Below, one piece after another: positions 36,249-45,457 of a stretch of DNA of 56,938 nt (positions are counted from its first letter, which is position 1; each line of letters opens with the position of its first letter). The stretch comes from Marinilabilia rubra. Lineage in GTDB: Bacteria; Bacteroidota; Bacteroidia; Bacteroidales; Marinilabiliaceae. Made by a program: the position numbers and the translations under genes. Below the pieces are notes generated by a model. It saw nothing but the letters and a program-made list of their open reading frames with translations. It was not told the origin of the DNA and did no database searches. Where the stretch lies: assembly GCF_003121985.1 (NCBI RefSeq), contig NZ_QEWP01000024.1, forward strand, positions 1 to 56,938, read 5' to 3'.

Positions 36249-37355
36249 ATGAAGAATATTTTTTTCTTAATAATGCTTTTTATTCTGGGGGCCTGTAGCT
36301 CTCAGCAACCGATTTCCAGAGCAGACTTCTCATTAGCTAAGGAAGACCAGTCCATTTCAGACGGAATCATTTACAATCTGCCATCAACCATAATAAAAGT
36401 TGAAATCACGGCTACCGAAACCGTTGAAAAAAAAGGCCCTTACTATCGATATTCCCAAAGATTTTTAAACCTCACGGACATCATAACCGAGGACAAAACT
36501 TATTGGACAATTAACGGAGCAAAAATATCAACCTCAAGCATCCCCGATCCTGACCGTACCTTTTATATAACATCAGAAGGCACCCCGTCAGGAGCTGCGG
36601 TTAATCTCACTCCTGATGGCATCTTAAAAGGGCTAAACCTATCAGGCATCACAAAAAAAACTCTTGAAGAGGAGGAGGTTGAACTCAGAAAACCAGAAAG
36701 CACTGATAAAGAGGATATGTCGTTTAATGACATCCCATTCACCGAGGAACAATTGATAAAAACTTCCAGTGCTGCCACTGCGGAAGAAGTAGCAGCCGAA
36801 ATTTACCGGTTGAGAGATGCCCGTAGAAGATTGATCGAAAGTGATATGCAAAAACTACCTCCGGATAATGGAGCCTACGAAAGGCTTTTGAAAGAAATCG
36901 ATCGTCTTGAGAGTCAATACCTCTCTTTATTCAGAGGTAAAAGGCAAACCACCTCCGTTACTAAAACATTCACTTTTCTGCCAGATCCCGGCCAACCTGC
37001 CAATCAGGTATTGTGTCGATTTTCCTCTCAAAAAGGTTTTACAAATACAATCGACATGAGTGGAACACCTGTTTACATTGAAGTTCAGGCAGACACAAAA
37101 GATAAGGAACCGGATTTACCCCAAATAGACCAAACCCAAAAAGAAGAAAAGGAACGTTCCGGCTTATACTATTGCAGACCCGCCAAGGCTACTGTTAAAA
37201 TTATTGATCGCACTGTATTGCTGAATGAAAAAGAAATACTCGTCGGTCAATTTGGAAGCATGCATCAATTGCCGGCATCACTGCTTGACAACCCTGATAC
37301 AGCTGTAAAAATGGATTCCAAAACCGGAGCCATACTTGAAATAAAAACCAAATAA
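36249..37355 (+). CDS. DUF4831-family lipoprotein
   Basis: The protein has 368 residues from the ATG at 36249, which opens a signal peptide ending in the lipobox L-G-A-C; an ATG six codons upstream (36231) is an alternative. The N-terminal part has Y-N-L-P-S-T-I-I-K-V-E-I-T-A-T and K-K-G-P-Y-Y-R-Y-S-Q, the DUF4831 pattern; about residues 175-215 form a charged helix. The function is unknown. It lies between nnr and pepD on the same strand, 10 bp before pepD, so the two are probably co-transcribed. Confidence 0.75.
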   Translation: MKNIFFLIMLFILGACSSQQPISRADFSLAKEDQSISDGIIYNLPSTIIKVEITATETVEKKGPYYRYSQRFLNLTDIITEDKTYWTINGAKISTSSIPDPDRTFYITSEGTPSGAAVNLTPDGILKGLNLSGITKKTLEEEEVELRKPESTDKEDMSFNDIPFTEEQLIKTSSAATAEEVAAEIYRLRDARRRLIESDMQKLPPDNGAYERLLKEIDRLESQYLSLFRGKRQTTSVTKTFTFLPDPGQPANQVLCRFSSQKGFTNTIDMSGTPVYIEVQADTKDKEPDLPQIDQTQKEEKERSGLYYCRPAKATVKIIDRTVLLNEKEILVGQFGSMHQLPASLLDNPDTAVKMDSKTGAILEIKTK

Positions 37356-37365
37356 CCGTATAAAA

Positions 37366-38826
37366 ATGAACACGAATATTGCATCATTAGAACCAAACGC
37401 GCTGTGGAAGTATTTTAAGGCCCTCTCGCAAATTCCACGACCTTCAAAAAATGAAGGCGCTGCCATCGATTTTGTCGAAAAAGAAGGGAAAAGACTGGGC
37501 CTTGAAACCATAAAGGATGAAGTAGGCAACGTGATTATTCGAAAGCCCGCTACTCCGGGGATGGAAAATGCCAAAGGAGTAGTTTTACAGGGCCATCTCG
37601 ACATGGTTCCACAAAAGAACAGCGATAAAAAACATGATTTTGACAAGGACCCCATCGAAGCTTTTGAAGAGGATGGCTGGGTAAAAGCCAACGGTACAAC
37701 CCTCGGGGCTGACAACGGTATGGGTGTTGCTGCAGCACTGGCAGTACTGCAAAGCAAAGATCTGAAGCACGGGCCTGTAGAAGCCCTTTTCACAGTTGAC
37801 GAAGAAACCGGGATGACAGGAGCCAACGCTTTAAAACCGGGGATTCTGAAAGGAGACATCCTCATCAACATGGATTCGGAAGACGAAGGTGAACTATATG
37901 TTGGATGTGCCGGCGGAACCGATGCCAACGCGGTTTTTACTTTCATGGAGGAAGAATTCCCGGCCCAACATCAGGCCATGAAAATAAGCCTCACAGGATT
38001 GAAAGGCGGCCACTCAGGTATGGACATTGTTCTTCAGCGAGGAAATGCCAACAAACTCCTTTTCCGGCTCCTTAAACATCTGGTAATTAATGATCACGTA
38101 CGACTATCATCTGTTGATGGCGGAAGTTTGCGAAATGCGATTCCCAGAGAAGCTTTTGCTGAGATTGCGGTACCCAACAAAAAATTGGAAGACGTCCAGG
38201 CTTCAGTTAAACACTTTGAAGAAATTTTTGCCAATGAATTAAAAGGCGCAGAACCTGGTCTGAGGCTTAAAATTGAAGATATCGAAGAACCTCATTTCGT
38301 CATGGACGAAATGACCCAGGACGACCTGATTAACTCAATTCAGGCATGCCCCAATGGTGTCATCCGTATGAGCACAGAAATGCCCGGGTTGGTTGAAACC
38401 TCTCTCAACCTGGCCATCGTCAAATCCCATACTAAAGAGGTAGAGGTCAAAGCACTGATCCGCTCCTCGGTGGATACTGCCAAAGAAGATGTTGAGTCTA
38501 CTCTTGAAAGCATCTTCTCACTGGGTGGGGCTCATGTCTGGTTTGATGGCCAATATCCCGGATGGAAACCTAATATGGCATCAGAGATACTGAAGACCAT
38601 GCAGAAAGTATATGAAGATAATTGGGGAATAATACCGGAAATTAAAGCCATACATGCCGGACTGGAATGCGGCATTTTGGGAAGCGCCTATCCTAATTGG
38701 GATATGATCTCATTTGGCCCAACCATCAATTTTCCTCACTCCCCGGATGAAAAAGTAAATGTGGAAACCGTTAAAAAGTTTTGGGACTTCCTGGTGGAAA
38801 CACTGAAAAATATTCCAAACAAATAA
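37366..38826 (+). CDS. pepD: Aminoacyl-histidine dipeptidase (M20 family, PepD)
   Basis: The protein has 486 residues, the usual PepD length. Zinc ligands and catalytic residues are visible in G-H-L-D-M-V-P, G-A-D-N-G-M-G-V, D-E-E-T-G-M-T-G-A, N-M-D-S-E-D and I-H-A-G-L-E-C-G. The lid domain lies about residues 205-390. It cleaves Xaa-His and other dipeptides in the cytoplasm. A strong terminator follows 27 bp after the stop. Confidence 0.96.
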   Translation: MNTNIASLEPNALWKYFKALSQIPRPSKNEGAAIDFVEKEGKRLGLETIKDEVGNVIIRKPATPGMENAKGVVLQGHLDMVPQKNSDKKHDFDKDPIEAFEEDGWVKANGTTLGADNGMGVAAALAVLQSKDLKHGPVEALFTVDEETGMTGANALKPGILKGDILINMDSEDEGELYVGCAGGTDANAVFTFMEEEFPAQHQAMKISLTGLKGGHSGMDIVLQRGNANKLLFRLLKHLVINDHVRLSSVDGGSLRNAIPREAFAEIAVPNKKLEDVQASVKHFEEIFANELKGAEPGLRLKIEDIEEPHFVMDEMTQDDLINSIQACPNGVIRMSTEMPGLVETSLNLAIVKSHTKEVEVKALIRSSVDTAKEDVESTLESIFSLGGAHVWFDGQYPGWKPNMASEILKTMQKVYEDNWGIIPEIKAIHAGLECGILGSAYPNWDMISFGPTINFPHSPDEKVNVETVKKFWDFLVETLKNIPNK

Positions 38827-38853
38827 GGTTAAGCAAAAATCTTGATTTTTAGT

Positions 38854-38895
38854 AAAACGGACAGTCAATACTGAAAAAGACTGTCCGTTTTTTTT
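38854..38895 (+). terminator. Intrinsic terminator after pepD
   Basis: AAAACGGACAGTC and GACTGTCCGTTTT are a perfect 13-bp stem with a 12-base loop, followed by a run of eight T. It can work in both directions, but only pepD needs it. Confidence 0.9.
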
Positions 38896-39372
38896 GCTAC
38901 CCGCGCATCTGGGGAAAACGAACATTATTTAACACAGCATTTTTTGATTATCGCTCTTCAAAAGAGTACCTTTGCGCCTTGAAAAAATAACCCCGGACAA
39001 AAAAAGCCTGCACTTTAAGCATCAACTTATTAAAACCATAAAATTTTCCGGACAAACTTAATCCTGATTGCATATTTTTTTCGTTTCCTAAACCCGGGCA
39101 AAAATAAAAACACCGGTCTCAAAACACCATCAATTTTCGCCCATATTGCCGGAATGTTTGAATGCGATTTTAAACAACCTTTTCTCCAACCTGCCAAAAT
39201 ATTCAAAACTCAGCAAAAAGCTGTTACATCAATAGAATCAGTCAGCTAACACCCAAAAGTTACTGACTCTCTGAGATAAGGAATTTATATAAACAACATT
39301 TTTATATCTGTTTATATTTCCGCTCAGGTTATGTAGTACCAATAAAAATAATTTAATCCAGGGGATGTCTTC
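38896..39372. other. 477-base intergenic region upstream of the CLC gene
   Basis: No supported gene. TTTG (38944-38947), 20 bases, then TACCTTTG (38968-38975) is a strong Bacteroidota promoter, about 390 bases before the CLC start. CCGGACAAA occurs twice downstream (about 38994 and 39049). A 31-codon open frame at 39153 is too weak to call. The stretch may be a long leader or contain a small RNA. Confidence 0.5.
38944..38975 (+). promoter_or_regulatory. Strong Bacteroidota-type promoter
   Basis: TTTG-N20-TACCTTTG matches the -33/-7 consensus with spacing one base over the usual 19. The predicted start is near 38982. The only downstream plus-strand gene is the CLC transporter, about 390 bases away. 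Confidence 0.6.
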
Positions 39373-41151
39373 ATGGAAACAGCATCAAGACTTTTAGGAC
39401 GCTTTCTTGTATGGCGGGTAAAAAATATTTCACCAAAGCATTTCACTCTTTTTCTGAGTTTTGTAATTGGTATTGGAAGCGGACTGGCTGCCGTAATACT
39501 GAAGAATACCATTCATCAAACCCACCAGTTGCTCACCGAGGGCTTTGCATTAGAGCATCAAAACTGGCTCTATCTGGCCTATCCACTGATCGGTATTTTT
39601 ATTACCGTACTGTTTTCCAAATACTTCGTTAAAGACAATATTAGTCACGGTGTCACCAAAATACTTCATGCCTTTTCCCGTAAAGGTGGTCACCTTAAAC
39701 CACACAACTCATATTCCTCCGTCATAGGAAGTACATTCACAATTGGTTTTGGCGGATCGGTTGGAGCTGAGGCCCCCATTGTGCTTACCGGTGCTTCAAT
39801 TGGGTCATCGCTGGGACGAATGTTTCACCTCAACTACAAAACCATTACACTTTTGGTGGGATGTGGAGCCGCAGGTGCCATCGCCGGAATTTTTAAAGCC
39901 CCCATTGCCGGACTGGTTTTTACGCTTGAGGTTTTAATGCTGGATCTGACCATGGCATCAATTGTTCCGCTACTTATTTCAGCGGTGAGCGCCACCACCA
40001 TCACTTATTTTTTCCTTGGCAAAGGGGCTGAATTTGCATTCCACCTAGAAAACCAGTTCCTTCTCAACAACCTTCCCTGGTATGCAGTATTAGGAGTGCT
40101 TGGCGGACTGATTTCACTTTATATGACATGGGGAAGCATGTATTCTGAAGAAAAAATATCAAAAATCCGCAATCCCTTTGTCAAGCTCTTAACCGGAGGA
40201 CTCATTCTCAGTCTTTTAATATTTCTTTTCCCCCCGCTTTACGGTGAGGGTTATACCACCATCACAGCACTGCTAAGTGGCAACACAGATGCATTGGTAG
40301 AAAACACCTTTTTCTATCATTTAAAAGACAACAACCTCCTGATTTTAGGCTTCCTGTTATTACTCATTGCCTTTAAGGTTATAGCTACGGCGGCTACCAA
40401 TGGCAGTGGTGGTGTGGGAGGTATTTTTGCCCCAACCCTCTTTACAGGAGGTGTGGCCGGATTTTTCATGGCCCGGTCACTTAACAGCTTCGGGTGGGTT
40501 AATTTACCGGAGTCACACTTTACGCTTGCAGGTATGGCCGCCTTGATGGCTGGTGTCATGCATGCACCATTGACAGCAATCTTTCTGATTGCAGAAATAA
40601 CCAACGGGTATGCGATGTTTATCCCCCTGATTTTGACATCGACGGTCTCCTATCTTACCATTATGTATTTTGAGCCACATTCCATCTATACCAAGCGCCT
40701 GGCCAAGAAAGGAGAATTGCTTACTCACCATAAAGACAAAGCCGTACTAACGCTCATGCGCCTCAACAAAGTATTGGAAACAGATTTTAAAACCGTCCAC
40801 CCCAATCAAACATTAGGCGAACTGGTAAAAGTAATTGCCAAAGCACGGCGTAACATATTTCCCGTTGTAAATGAAGATGGGAAACTATTGGGTATTGTAC
40901 TGCTGGATGATATTCGTGAAATCATGTTCAATAATGAAATGTATAATACCACAACAGTACAAAAGCTTATGACCATACCACCTGCATTTATTGAATCGGG
41001 TGAATCAATGGACAAAGTCATGAGAAAATTTGAAGAAACCGGAGCCTGGAATCTGCCTGTAGTAGAACAGGGGCGCTATTTAGGGTTTGTTTCCAAATCA
41101 AAAATATTCTCGGTTTACAGAAGGGTGCTGATTCACTTCTCGGATGAATAA
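39373..41151 (+). CDS. CLC-family chloride channel/antiporter with CBS domains
   Basis: The protein has 592 residues: a CLC membrane domain (about 20-435) and a C-terminal pair of CBS domains (about 465-585). The gating-glutamate loop reads G-S-V-G-A-E-A-P (Glu133 kept) and the later anion motif G-G-I-F-A-P is conserved. The first selectivity loop, usually G-S-G-I-P, reads N-I-S-H-G, a variant. Retention of Glu133 fits a chloride/proton antiporter or gated channel in the inner membrane; the CBS pair suggests regulation by adenine nucleotides. Confidence 0.93.
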   Translation: METASRLLGRFLVWRVKNISPKHFTLFLSFVIGIGSGLAAVILKNTIHQTHQLLTEGFALEHQNWLYLAYPLIGIFITVLFSKYFVKDNISHGVTKILHAFSRKGGHLKPHNSYSSVIGSTFTIGFGGSVGAEAPIVLTGASIGSSLGRMFHLNYKTITLLVGCGAAGAIAGIFKAPIAGLVFTLEVLMLDLTMASIVPLLISAVSATTITYFFLGKGAEFAFHLENQFLLNNLPWYAVLGVLGGLISLYMTWGSMYSEEKISKIRNPFVKLLTGGLILSLLIFLFPPLYGEGYTTITALLSGNTDALVENTFFYHLKDNNLLILGFLLLLIAFKVIATAATNGSGGVGGIFAPTLFTGGVAGFFMARSLNSFGWVNLPESHFTLAGMAALMAGVMHAPLTAIFLIAEITNGYAMFIPLILTSTVSYLTIMYFEPHSIYTKRLAKKGELLTHHKDKAVLTLMRLNKVLETDFKTVHPNQTLGELVKVIAKARRNIFPVVNEDGKLLGIVLLDDIREIMFNNEMYNTTTVQKLMTIPPAFIESGESMDKVMRKFEETGAWNLPVVEQGRYLGFVSKSKIFSVYRRVLIHFSDE

Positions 41152-41242
41152 TAGAGAGTAGTTTATAGATTTTAGTGAGTAGTTCATTTGATTTACAAAA
41201 AATCAGTCTGGTTGAATAGTCGCCCAAAAGATTATTTACCTA

Positions 41243-41269
41243 AAAATTTCAGGATAAACCTGAAATTTT
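41243..41269 (+). terminator. Hairpin after the CLC gene
   Basis: AAAATTTCAGG and CCTGAAATTTT are perfect 11-bp arms with the loop ATAAA, followed by a short T tract (TTTTAT). It lies about 90 bp after the CLC stop. Confidence 0.65.
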
Positions 41270-41345
41270 ATCTGAGAGGGAGTGATTTTAAGTTAAAATC
41301 TGACAATCAATTATTACCTTTGAATCAAAATTAACTAAGTAAAAT

Positions 41346-41435
41346 ATGGCCTTCTTTCAAAGCTGGTTACTTGATAGATATATAGGATTGCAGGCGCTTT
41401 TGAAAACAAAAAGCATAAAAAAAGACTCCCTCTAA
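41346..41435 (+). CDS. Possible small ORF (29 codons) upstream of glyA
   Basis: ATG at 41346 opens a peptide beginning MAFFQSWLLDRYIGLQALL and ending in a lysine-rich tail K-S-I-K-K-D-S-L. TACCTTTG at 41315-41322 is a good -7 box 23 bases before the ATG, but the -33 element is poor. It could be a small protein, a leader peptide or chance. No homology is recognised. Confidence 0.3.
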   Translation: MAFFQSWLLDRYIGLQALLKTKSIKKDSL

Positions 41436-41489
41436 TCTCTATCATCTAAAACCTAACCATCTAATGTAAGGCTCCTAACTTTACGAAAA

Positions 41490-42770
41490 ATGAAGAGAGA
41501 CGACAAAATTTTTGAACTTATTGAAAAGGAACATCAGCGCCAGCTATACGGCATTGAGCTGATTGCATCAGAAAACTTTGTAAGCGAGCAGGTAATGAAT
41601 GCTATGGGATCATGCATGACCAACAAGTATGCTGAAGGTCTCCCGGGTAAACGTTATTATGGCGGTTGCGAAGTTGTTGACGACAGCGAAAATCTGGCCA
41701 TTGAGCGCCTGAAGGAACTTTTTGATGCAGAATGGGCCAACGTTCAGCCTCACAGTGGGGCTCAGGCAAACATGGCAGTACTTATGACTGTTTTGAATCC
41801 GGGCGACAAATTCCTTGGTCTGGATCTTGCTCACGGAGGTCACCTTTCGCATGGTTCCCCTGTGAATAGTTCAGGACGTCTCTACCATCCTATTGCCTAC
41901 GGAGTAAAGGAAGAAACCGGAACCGTAGACTACGACATGATGGAAGAACTGGCTGTTGAGCACAAACCAAAACTGATTATTGGTGGAGCCTCAGCCTATT
42001 CACGTGACTGGGATTACGAGCGCATGAGAGCTATTGCTGATAAGGTTGGCGCTCTTTTGATGATTGATATGGCACACCCTGCCGGTTTGATTGCCGCAGG
42101 TCTGTTGAACAATCCGGTGAAGCATGCGCACATCGTAACCTCTACCACACACAAGACACTGCGTGGGCCTCGTGGTGGTATCATTCTGATAGGCAAAGAC
42201 TTTGACAACCCCATGGGCATTAAAACCAAGAAGGGTGTCGTTCGCAAAATGTCATCATTGCTTGATTCTGCTGTATTCCCGGGCATTCAGGGAGGGCCCC
42301 TTGAGCATGTTATTGCTTCAAAAGCCGTTTCTTTCTTCGAGGCTTTACAACCCGAATATATTGAGTACCAGAAGCAGGTTCAGAAAAATGCCGGAAAAAT
42401 GGCAGAGTGCTTCATCGAAAAAGGTTACAAAATCATTTCGGGTGGCACAGACAACCACAGCATGTTGATCGACCTGCGTACCAAATTTCCTGATTTGACC
42501 GGGAAGAAAGCCGAAAACACATTGGTATTGGCTGATATTACCATCAATAAAAACATGGTGCCTTTCGATGACCGATCTCCTTTCCAGACATCAGGTATTC
42601 GGGTTGGAACTGCAGCCCTGACCACCCGAGGCTTGAAAGAAGAGCACATGGCTCCGGTTGTAGATCTGCTCGACGAAGTATTGAGCGACCCTGACAACGA
42701 AGCCACTCTTAATTCAGTAAAAGAAAGAGTGAATAATATGATGAAAGATTTCCCCATGTTTGCTGACTAG
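41490..42770 (+). CDS. glyA: Serine hydroxymethyltransferase
   Basis: The protein has 426 residues. L-I-A-S-E-N-F-V-S near the N-terminus, K-R-Y-Y-G-G-C-E, and [13 protein letters not shown] with the PLP-binding Lys are all canonical. It interconverts serine and glycine and feeds one-carbon units into tetrahydrofolate. It has no operon partner. A MITE-like element begins directly after its stop codon and a terminator follows at 42966. Confidence 0.98.
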   Translation: MKRDDKIFELIEKEHQRQLYGIELIASENFVSEQVMNAMGSCMTNKYAEGLPGKRYYGGCEVVDDSENLAIERLKELFDAEWANVQPHSGAQANMAVLMTVLNPGDKFLGLDLAHGGHLSHGSPVNSSGRLYHPIAYGVKEETGTVDYDMMEELAVEHKPKLIIGGASAYSRDWDYERMRAIADKVGALLMIDMAHPAGLIAAGLLNNPVKHAHIVTSTTHKTLRGPRGGIILIGKDFDNPMGIKTKKGVVRKMSSLLDSAVFPGIQGGPLEHVIASKAVSFFEALQPEYIEYQKQVQKNAGKMAECFIEKGYKIISGGTDNHSMLIDLRTKFPDLTGKKAENTLVLADITINKNMVPFDDRSPFQTSGIRVGTAALTTRGLKEEHMAPVVDLLDEVLSDPDNEATLNSVKERVNNMMKDFPMFAD

Positions 42771-42929
42771 TAGTGCGTTCGCTAAATAGTGTTTCAAATA
42801 TTTTGCTTTCATTTATTCTTTCTGCAAGGCAAAATTTTAAAGCATAGCCATAGCTACGGTGCAAAATTTTAACGATGCATAAAGGAAAAAGGGATGTAAA
42901 ATATGAAATAGTATTTTGCGATCGCACTA
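42771..42929. mobile_element. MITE-like element, copy 1
   Basis: About 159 bp with long imperfect terminal inverted repeats: the left end begins TAGTGCGTTCGC and the right end, read in reverse, TAGTGCGATCGC, and similarity continues for about 50 bases inward to TTTCTGCA/TTTATGCA. The core carries CATAGCCATAGCTACGGTG. It has no open frame. A relative with the same plan lies at 48228-48375. It starts on the base after the glyA stop. Confidence 0.6.
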
Positions 42930-42965
42930 CCAAGCAAGTGAGTGAATCAATATCATGATAACATT

Positions 42966-43009
42966 AAAAAGGGATGAACTGGTCAGTTACGACTAATTCA
43001 TCCCTTTTT
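42966..43009 (+). terminator. Intrinsic terminator downstream of glyA
   Basis: AAAAAGGGATGAA and TTCATCCCTTTTT form a perfect 13-bp stem; the 18-base loop is unpaired. The T run makes it work on the plus strand and, by symmetry, on the minus strand. Confidence 0.8.
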
Positions 43010-43047
43010 CATTCATCCGTATAAAATTTGTTTATTAAGGTAGGTTG

Positions 43048-43068
43048 CCTGCCTGTCCGGCAGGCAGG
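43048..43068. repeat. CCTGCC palindrome, copy 1
   Basis: CCTGCCTG-T-CCGG-CAGGCAGG is a near-perfect palindrome with one extra T. The perfect version is at 49884, and a decayed relative at about 29149. Confidence 0.6.
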
Positions 43069-43180
43069 GAACTCGCATGGTGAATTGTTTACATTCTCTT
43101 TTAGGCAATCATTGCAATGCTCGTTTCTGACGATTTTTTCTGATATTCCAGGCTGAAAAGCAACCAAAGACTAAACTTCT

Positions 43181-45457
43181 ATGAGTTACAGACGTCTTCG
43201 TTCAAAACTAAAGCACCCGGGAGAGAACTCCTACGAACAGCTGACCAATGCCTTTGAAGCGGAAGGACGTTCTGTACAACCTGCGTTTACCCCGGATATC
43301 AGTCATCCCAATTCTGACTATCACAAAAAGATAGAAGCCATCAGAAAACTGGATGCCAAACTTGGAAAGACCTTTGAAAGGCTAAACAAGCACCAGAGAC
43401 ATGCTGTTTTTCATCCGGTCCAAAATACCATCCTCTCAGCCATGGTGGGAAGCGGCAAAACCACGGTTTTGACAGCCAAGGTCTTCTTTTTACACTTTAT
43501 ACAGAAAGTTCCCTTCGATAAGATGATCGTGTTGACCTTTACCAACAAGGCCGCCAGGGAAATTAAGGGAAGAATAGCTGCCTTCATGGGAAAAGCCGAT
43601 ACTGAAATCAATAAGCAACTGCGATATTTCGGCACTTTTCATTCCGTAGCACGCCAGTTTTTGGAAGAGCACCCGGATTTGAAAACACTCGGTTTTAAAC
43701 CCGGCTTTCTCATCATGGATGAGCAAGGAAAGCAGAAATTCCTGCAAAGACTCATATCTCAGACCAACCTGAATGTAAAGTATCAAAATCAGCTGGCCAA
43801 ACGACAGGAAAAATACCGATCATCAGGCGAGATTATGATGGGTAACATGAAAACCGCTGATGATTTTTCACAATTGATGGTCATGGCAGAGGCCGAAAAA
43901 CGGGTACTCAATACCATGGATTTTGACGACCTCATCACCCTATGCAATCAACTGCTCAATAAAAAAGTGGCCGTATCCCCCCAATGGGTTATTGTAGATG
44001 AGTTTCAGGACTGTAATGAGGCCCAGCTGGAACTCATTGAAAACATTCGCAAAGAAAATTCCAACGCTTTTGTGGTGGGGGATCAAAATCAAAGTATTTA
44101 TGGATGGCGTGGAAGTAAAGACCATCTGTTTGAAGAGATTTACGCCCGATGGAATGCAACCTGGATGGAACTCCCACAAAATTATCGTAGTACAGGCTCT
44201 ATTTTATCGGCTGCCGAAACATTACTTAGTGGCAGAACAGAAACGCTTGTTCCTACACGACAAAAAGGCAAGGCGATTGAACTGGTTCGGCATTTCGACG
44301 ACCAACAAGAAGCCTATTATCTCCGGGAACAACTATCATTACTACAACAGGAAAATGTTCAACTTGAAAAAGTAGCCGTATTATTTCGCACCCATCAGCA
44401 AATAAAAATTGTAGAAACAGTATTATCGCAGGCAGATATTCCATACCAGTTAGTCAAGCGAAACAAATTACACGAAAACCCGGCTCAAAATTTTCTGCTG
44501 CAGGTTTTTAAGGTCTGTCTCAACCCCAATGATGTAGACGCTTGCCTGGCACTTATTTGTGATCCAACTTTTGGAGCCGTCAAGCAGAGCAAGAAATTGA
44601 TAATTGAGTTCCTTCATCGACCTGCCAAAACAACTGCACTGCAAACCTTGATGCAGCATTTGAAAAATCGAAAAATGCCCCCCGCCAATCAAATCCGACT
44701 ATTGGAACGGGCTGAAAAGTTCATGGTCGACTTCTTTAATGAAACAGACGCATCTGCAAAACAACTAATTGACTTCCTGGCGCTGAGAAATATATTAATG
44801 CCAACCTCAATATATCATCAGGAATATATAGCATCCGTTACAAATGCATGGGAACAAATCACCCATTACATTTATGAAAAAGGCTGGGGTGATCAACAAT
44901 CCTTTTTTCCGGCAGCCATTGATCAGGTGATTCTTGAAGGTACCTTTATGATTAATGACCGTATCAAAGAGGAGAAAAATGGTGTTCACCTGCTCACCAT
45001 TCACGCCTCCAAAGGGTTGGAATTTGACCGGGTATTTATCTCCGGAGCCAATAGCGGCATTATTCCTCTGGAACAGCACCAGAAAGGCAGTCAAAACCTG
45101 AAAGAGGAAAAGCGCCTGCTGTTTGTAGCCATGACCCGAGGAAAAGACCATGTGGAGATCGGCTGGCATGCCCAACCCTCCGGGCGAAATGCTAATGCAG
45201 AACCCTCCTACTTCTTAAATGCGATCCCGGATGCCTTATTAAAAAGAAAAACATCGGCAAAGGAGGAAGAGGAAAGCAATATTCCCATGGAGGCAGACCA
45301 ATGGCAAACCGGCATGACGGTAAAGCACAAAAAGTATGGCACCGGAAAAATTTCATCTATTGATGAGAAAGAAGTAATTTGTTTCTTCGAAGCTTTTGGC
45401 GAAAAATCTTTCTCGAGGGCATTTGCCCAGGTTCTTTTAAAGAAAGAAGAAGATTAA
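43181..45457 (+). CDS. UvrD/Rep-family superfamily 1 DNA helicase
   Basis: The protein has 758 residues. The Q-motif L-N-K-H-Q-R-H-A-V is followed by Walker A M-V-G-S-G-K-T-T (Lys93), T-F-T-N-K-A-A-R-E-I, the DE motif V-D-E-F-Q-D, G-D-Q-N-Q-S-I-Y-G-W-R-G, T-I-H-A-S-K-G-L-E-F-D-R and V-A-M-T-R-G-K-D. All UvrD motifs are present. A C-terminal tail carries a beta-rich module with H-K-K-Y-G-T-G-K-I, like UvrD/PcrA tails that bind RNA polymerase. It should unwind DNA 3' to 5' in repair or replication restart. Its stop overlaps that of the convergent helicase gene. Confidence 0.93.
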   Translation: MSYRRLRSKLKHPGENSYEQLTNAFEAEGRSVQPAFTPDISHPNSDYHKKIEAIRKLDAKLGKTFERLNKHQRHAVFHPVQNTILSAMVGSGKTTVLTAKVFFLHFIQKVPFDKMIVLTFTNKAAREIKGRIAAFMGKADTEINKQLRYFGTFHSVARQFLEEHPDLKTLGFKPGFLIMDEQGKQKFLQRLISQTNLNVKYQNQLAKRQEKYRSSGEIMMGNMKTADDFSQLMVMAEAEKRVLNTMDFDDLITLCNQLLNKKVAVSPQWVIVDEFQDCNEAQLELIENIRKENSNAFVVGDQNQSIYGWRGSKDHLFEEIYARWNATWMELPQNYRSTGSILSAAETLLSGRTETLVPTRQKGKAIELVRHFDDQQEAYYLREQLSLLQQENVQLEKVAVLFRTHQQIKIVETVLSQADIPYQLVKRNKLHENPAQNFLLQVFKVCLNPNDVDACLALICDPTFGAVKQSKKLIIEFLHRPAKTTALQTLMQHLKNRKMPPANQIRLLERAEKFMVDFFNETDASAKQLIDFLALRNILMPTSIYHQEYIASVTNAWEQITHYIYEKGWGDQQSFFPAAIDQVILEGTFMINDRIKEEKNGVHLLTIHASKGLEFDRVFISGANSGIIPLEQHQKGSQNLKEEKRLLFVAMTRGKDHVEIGWHAQPSGRNANAEPSYFLNAIPDALLKRKTSAKEEEESNIPMEADQWQTGMTVKHKKYGTGKISSIDEKEVICFFEAFGEKSFSRAFAQVLLKKEED

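Noticed and set aside
39153-39248. 31-codon frame upstream of the CLC gene
   Set aside because: No good initiation context and no protein-like pattern.
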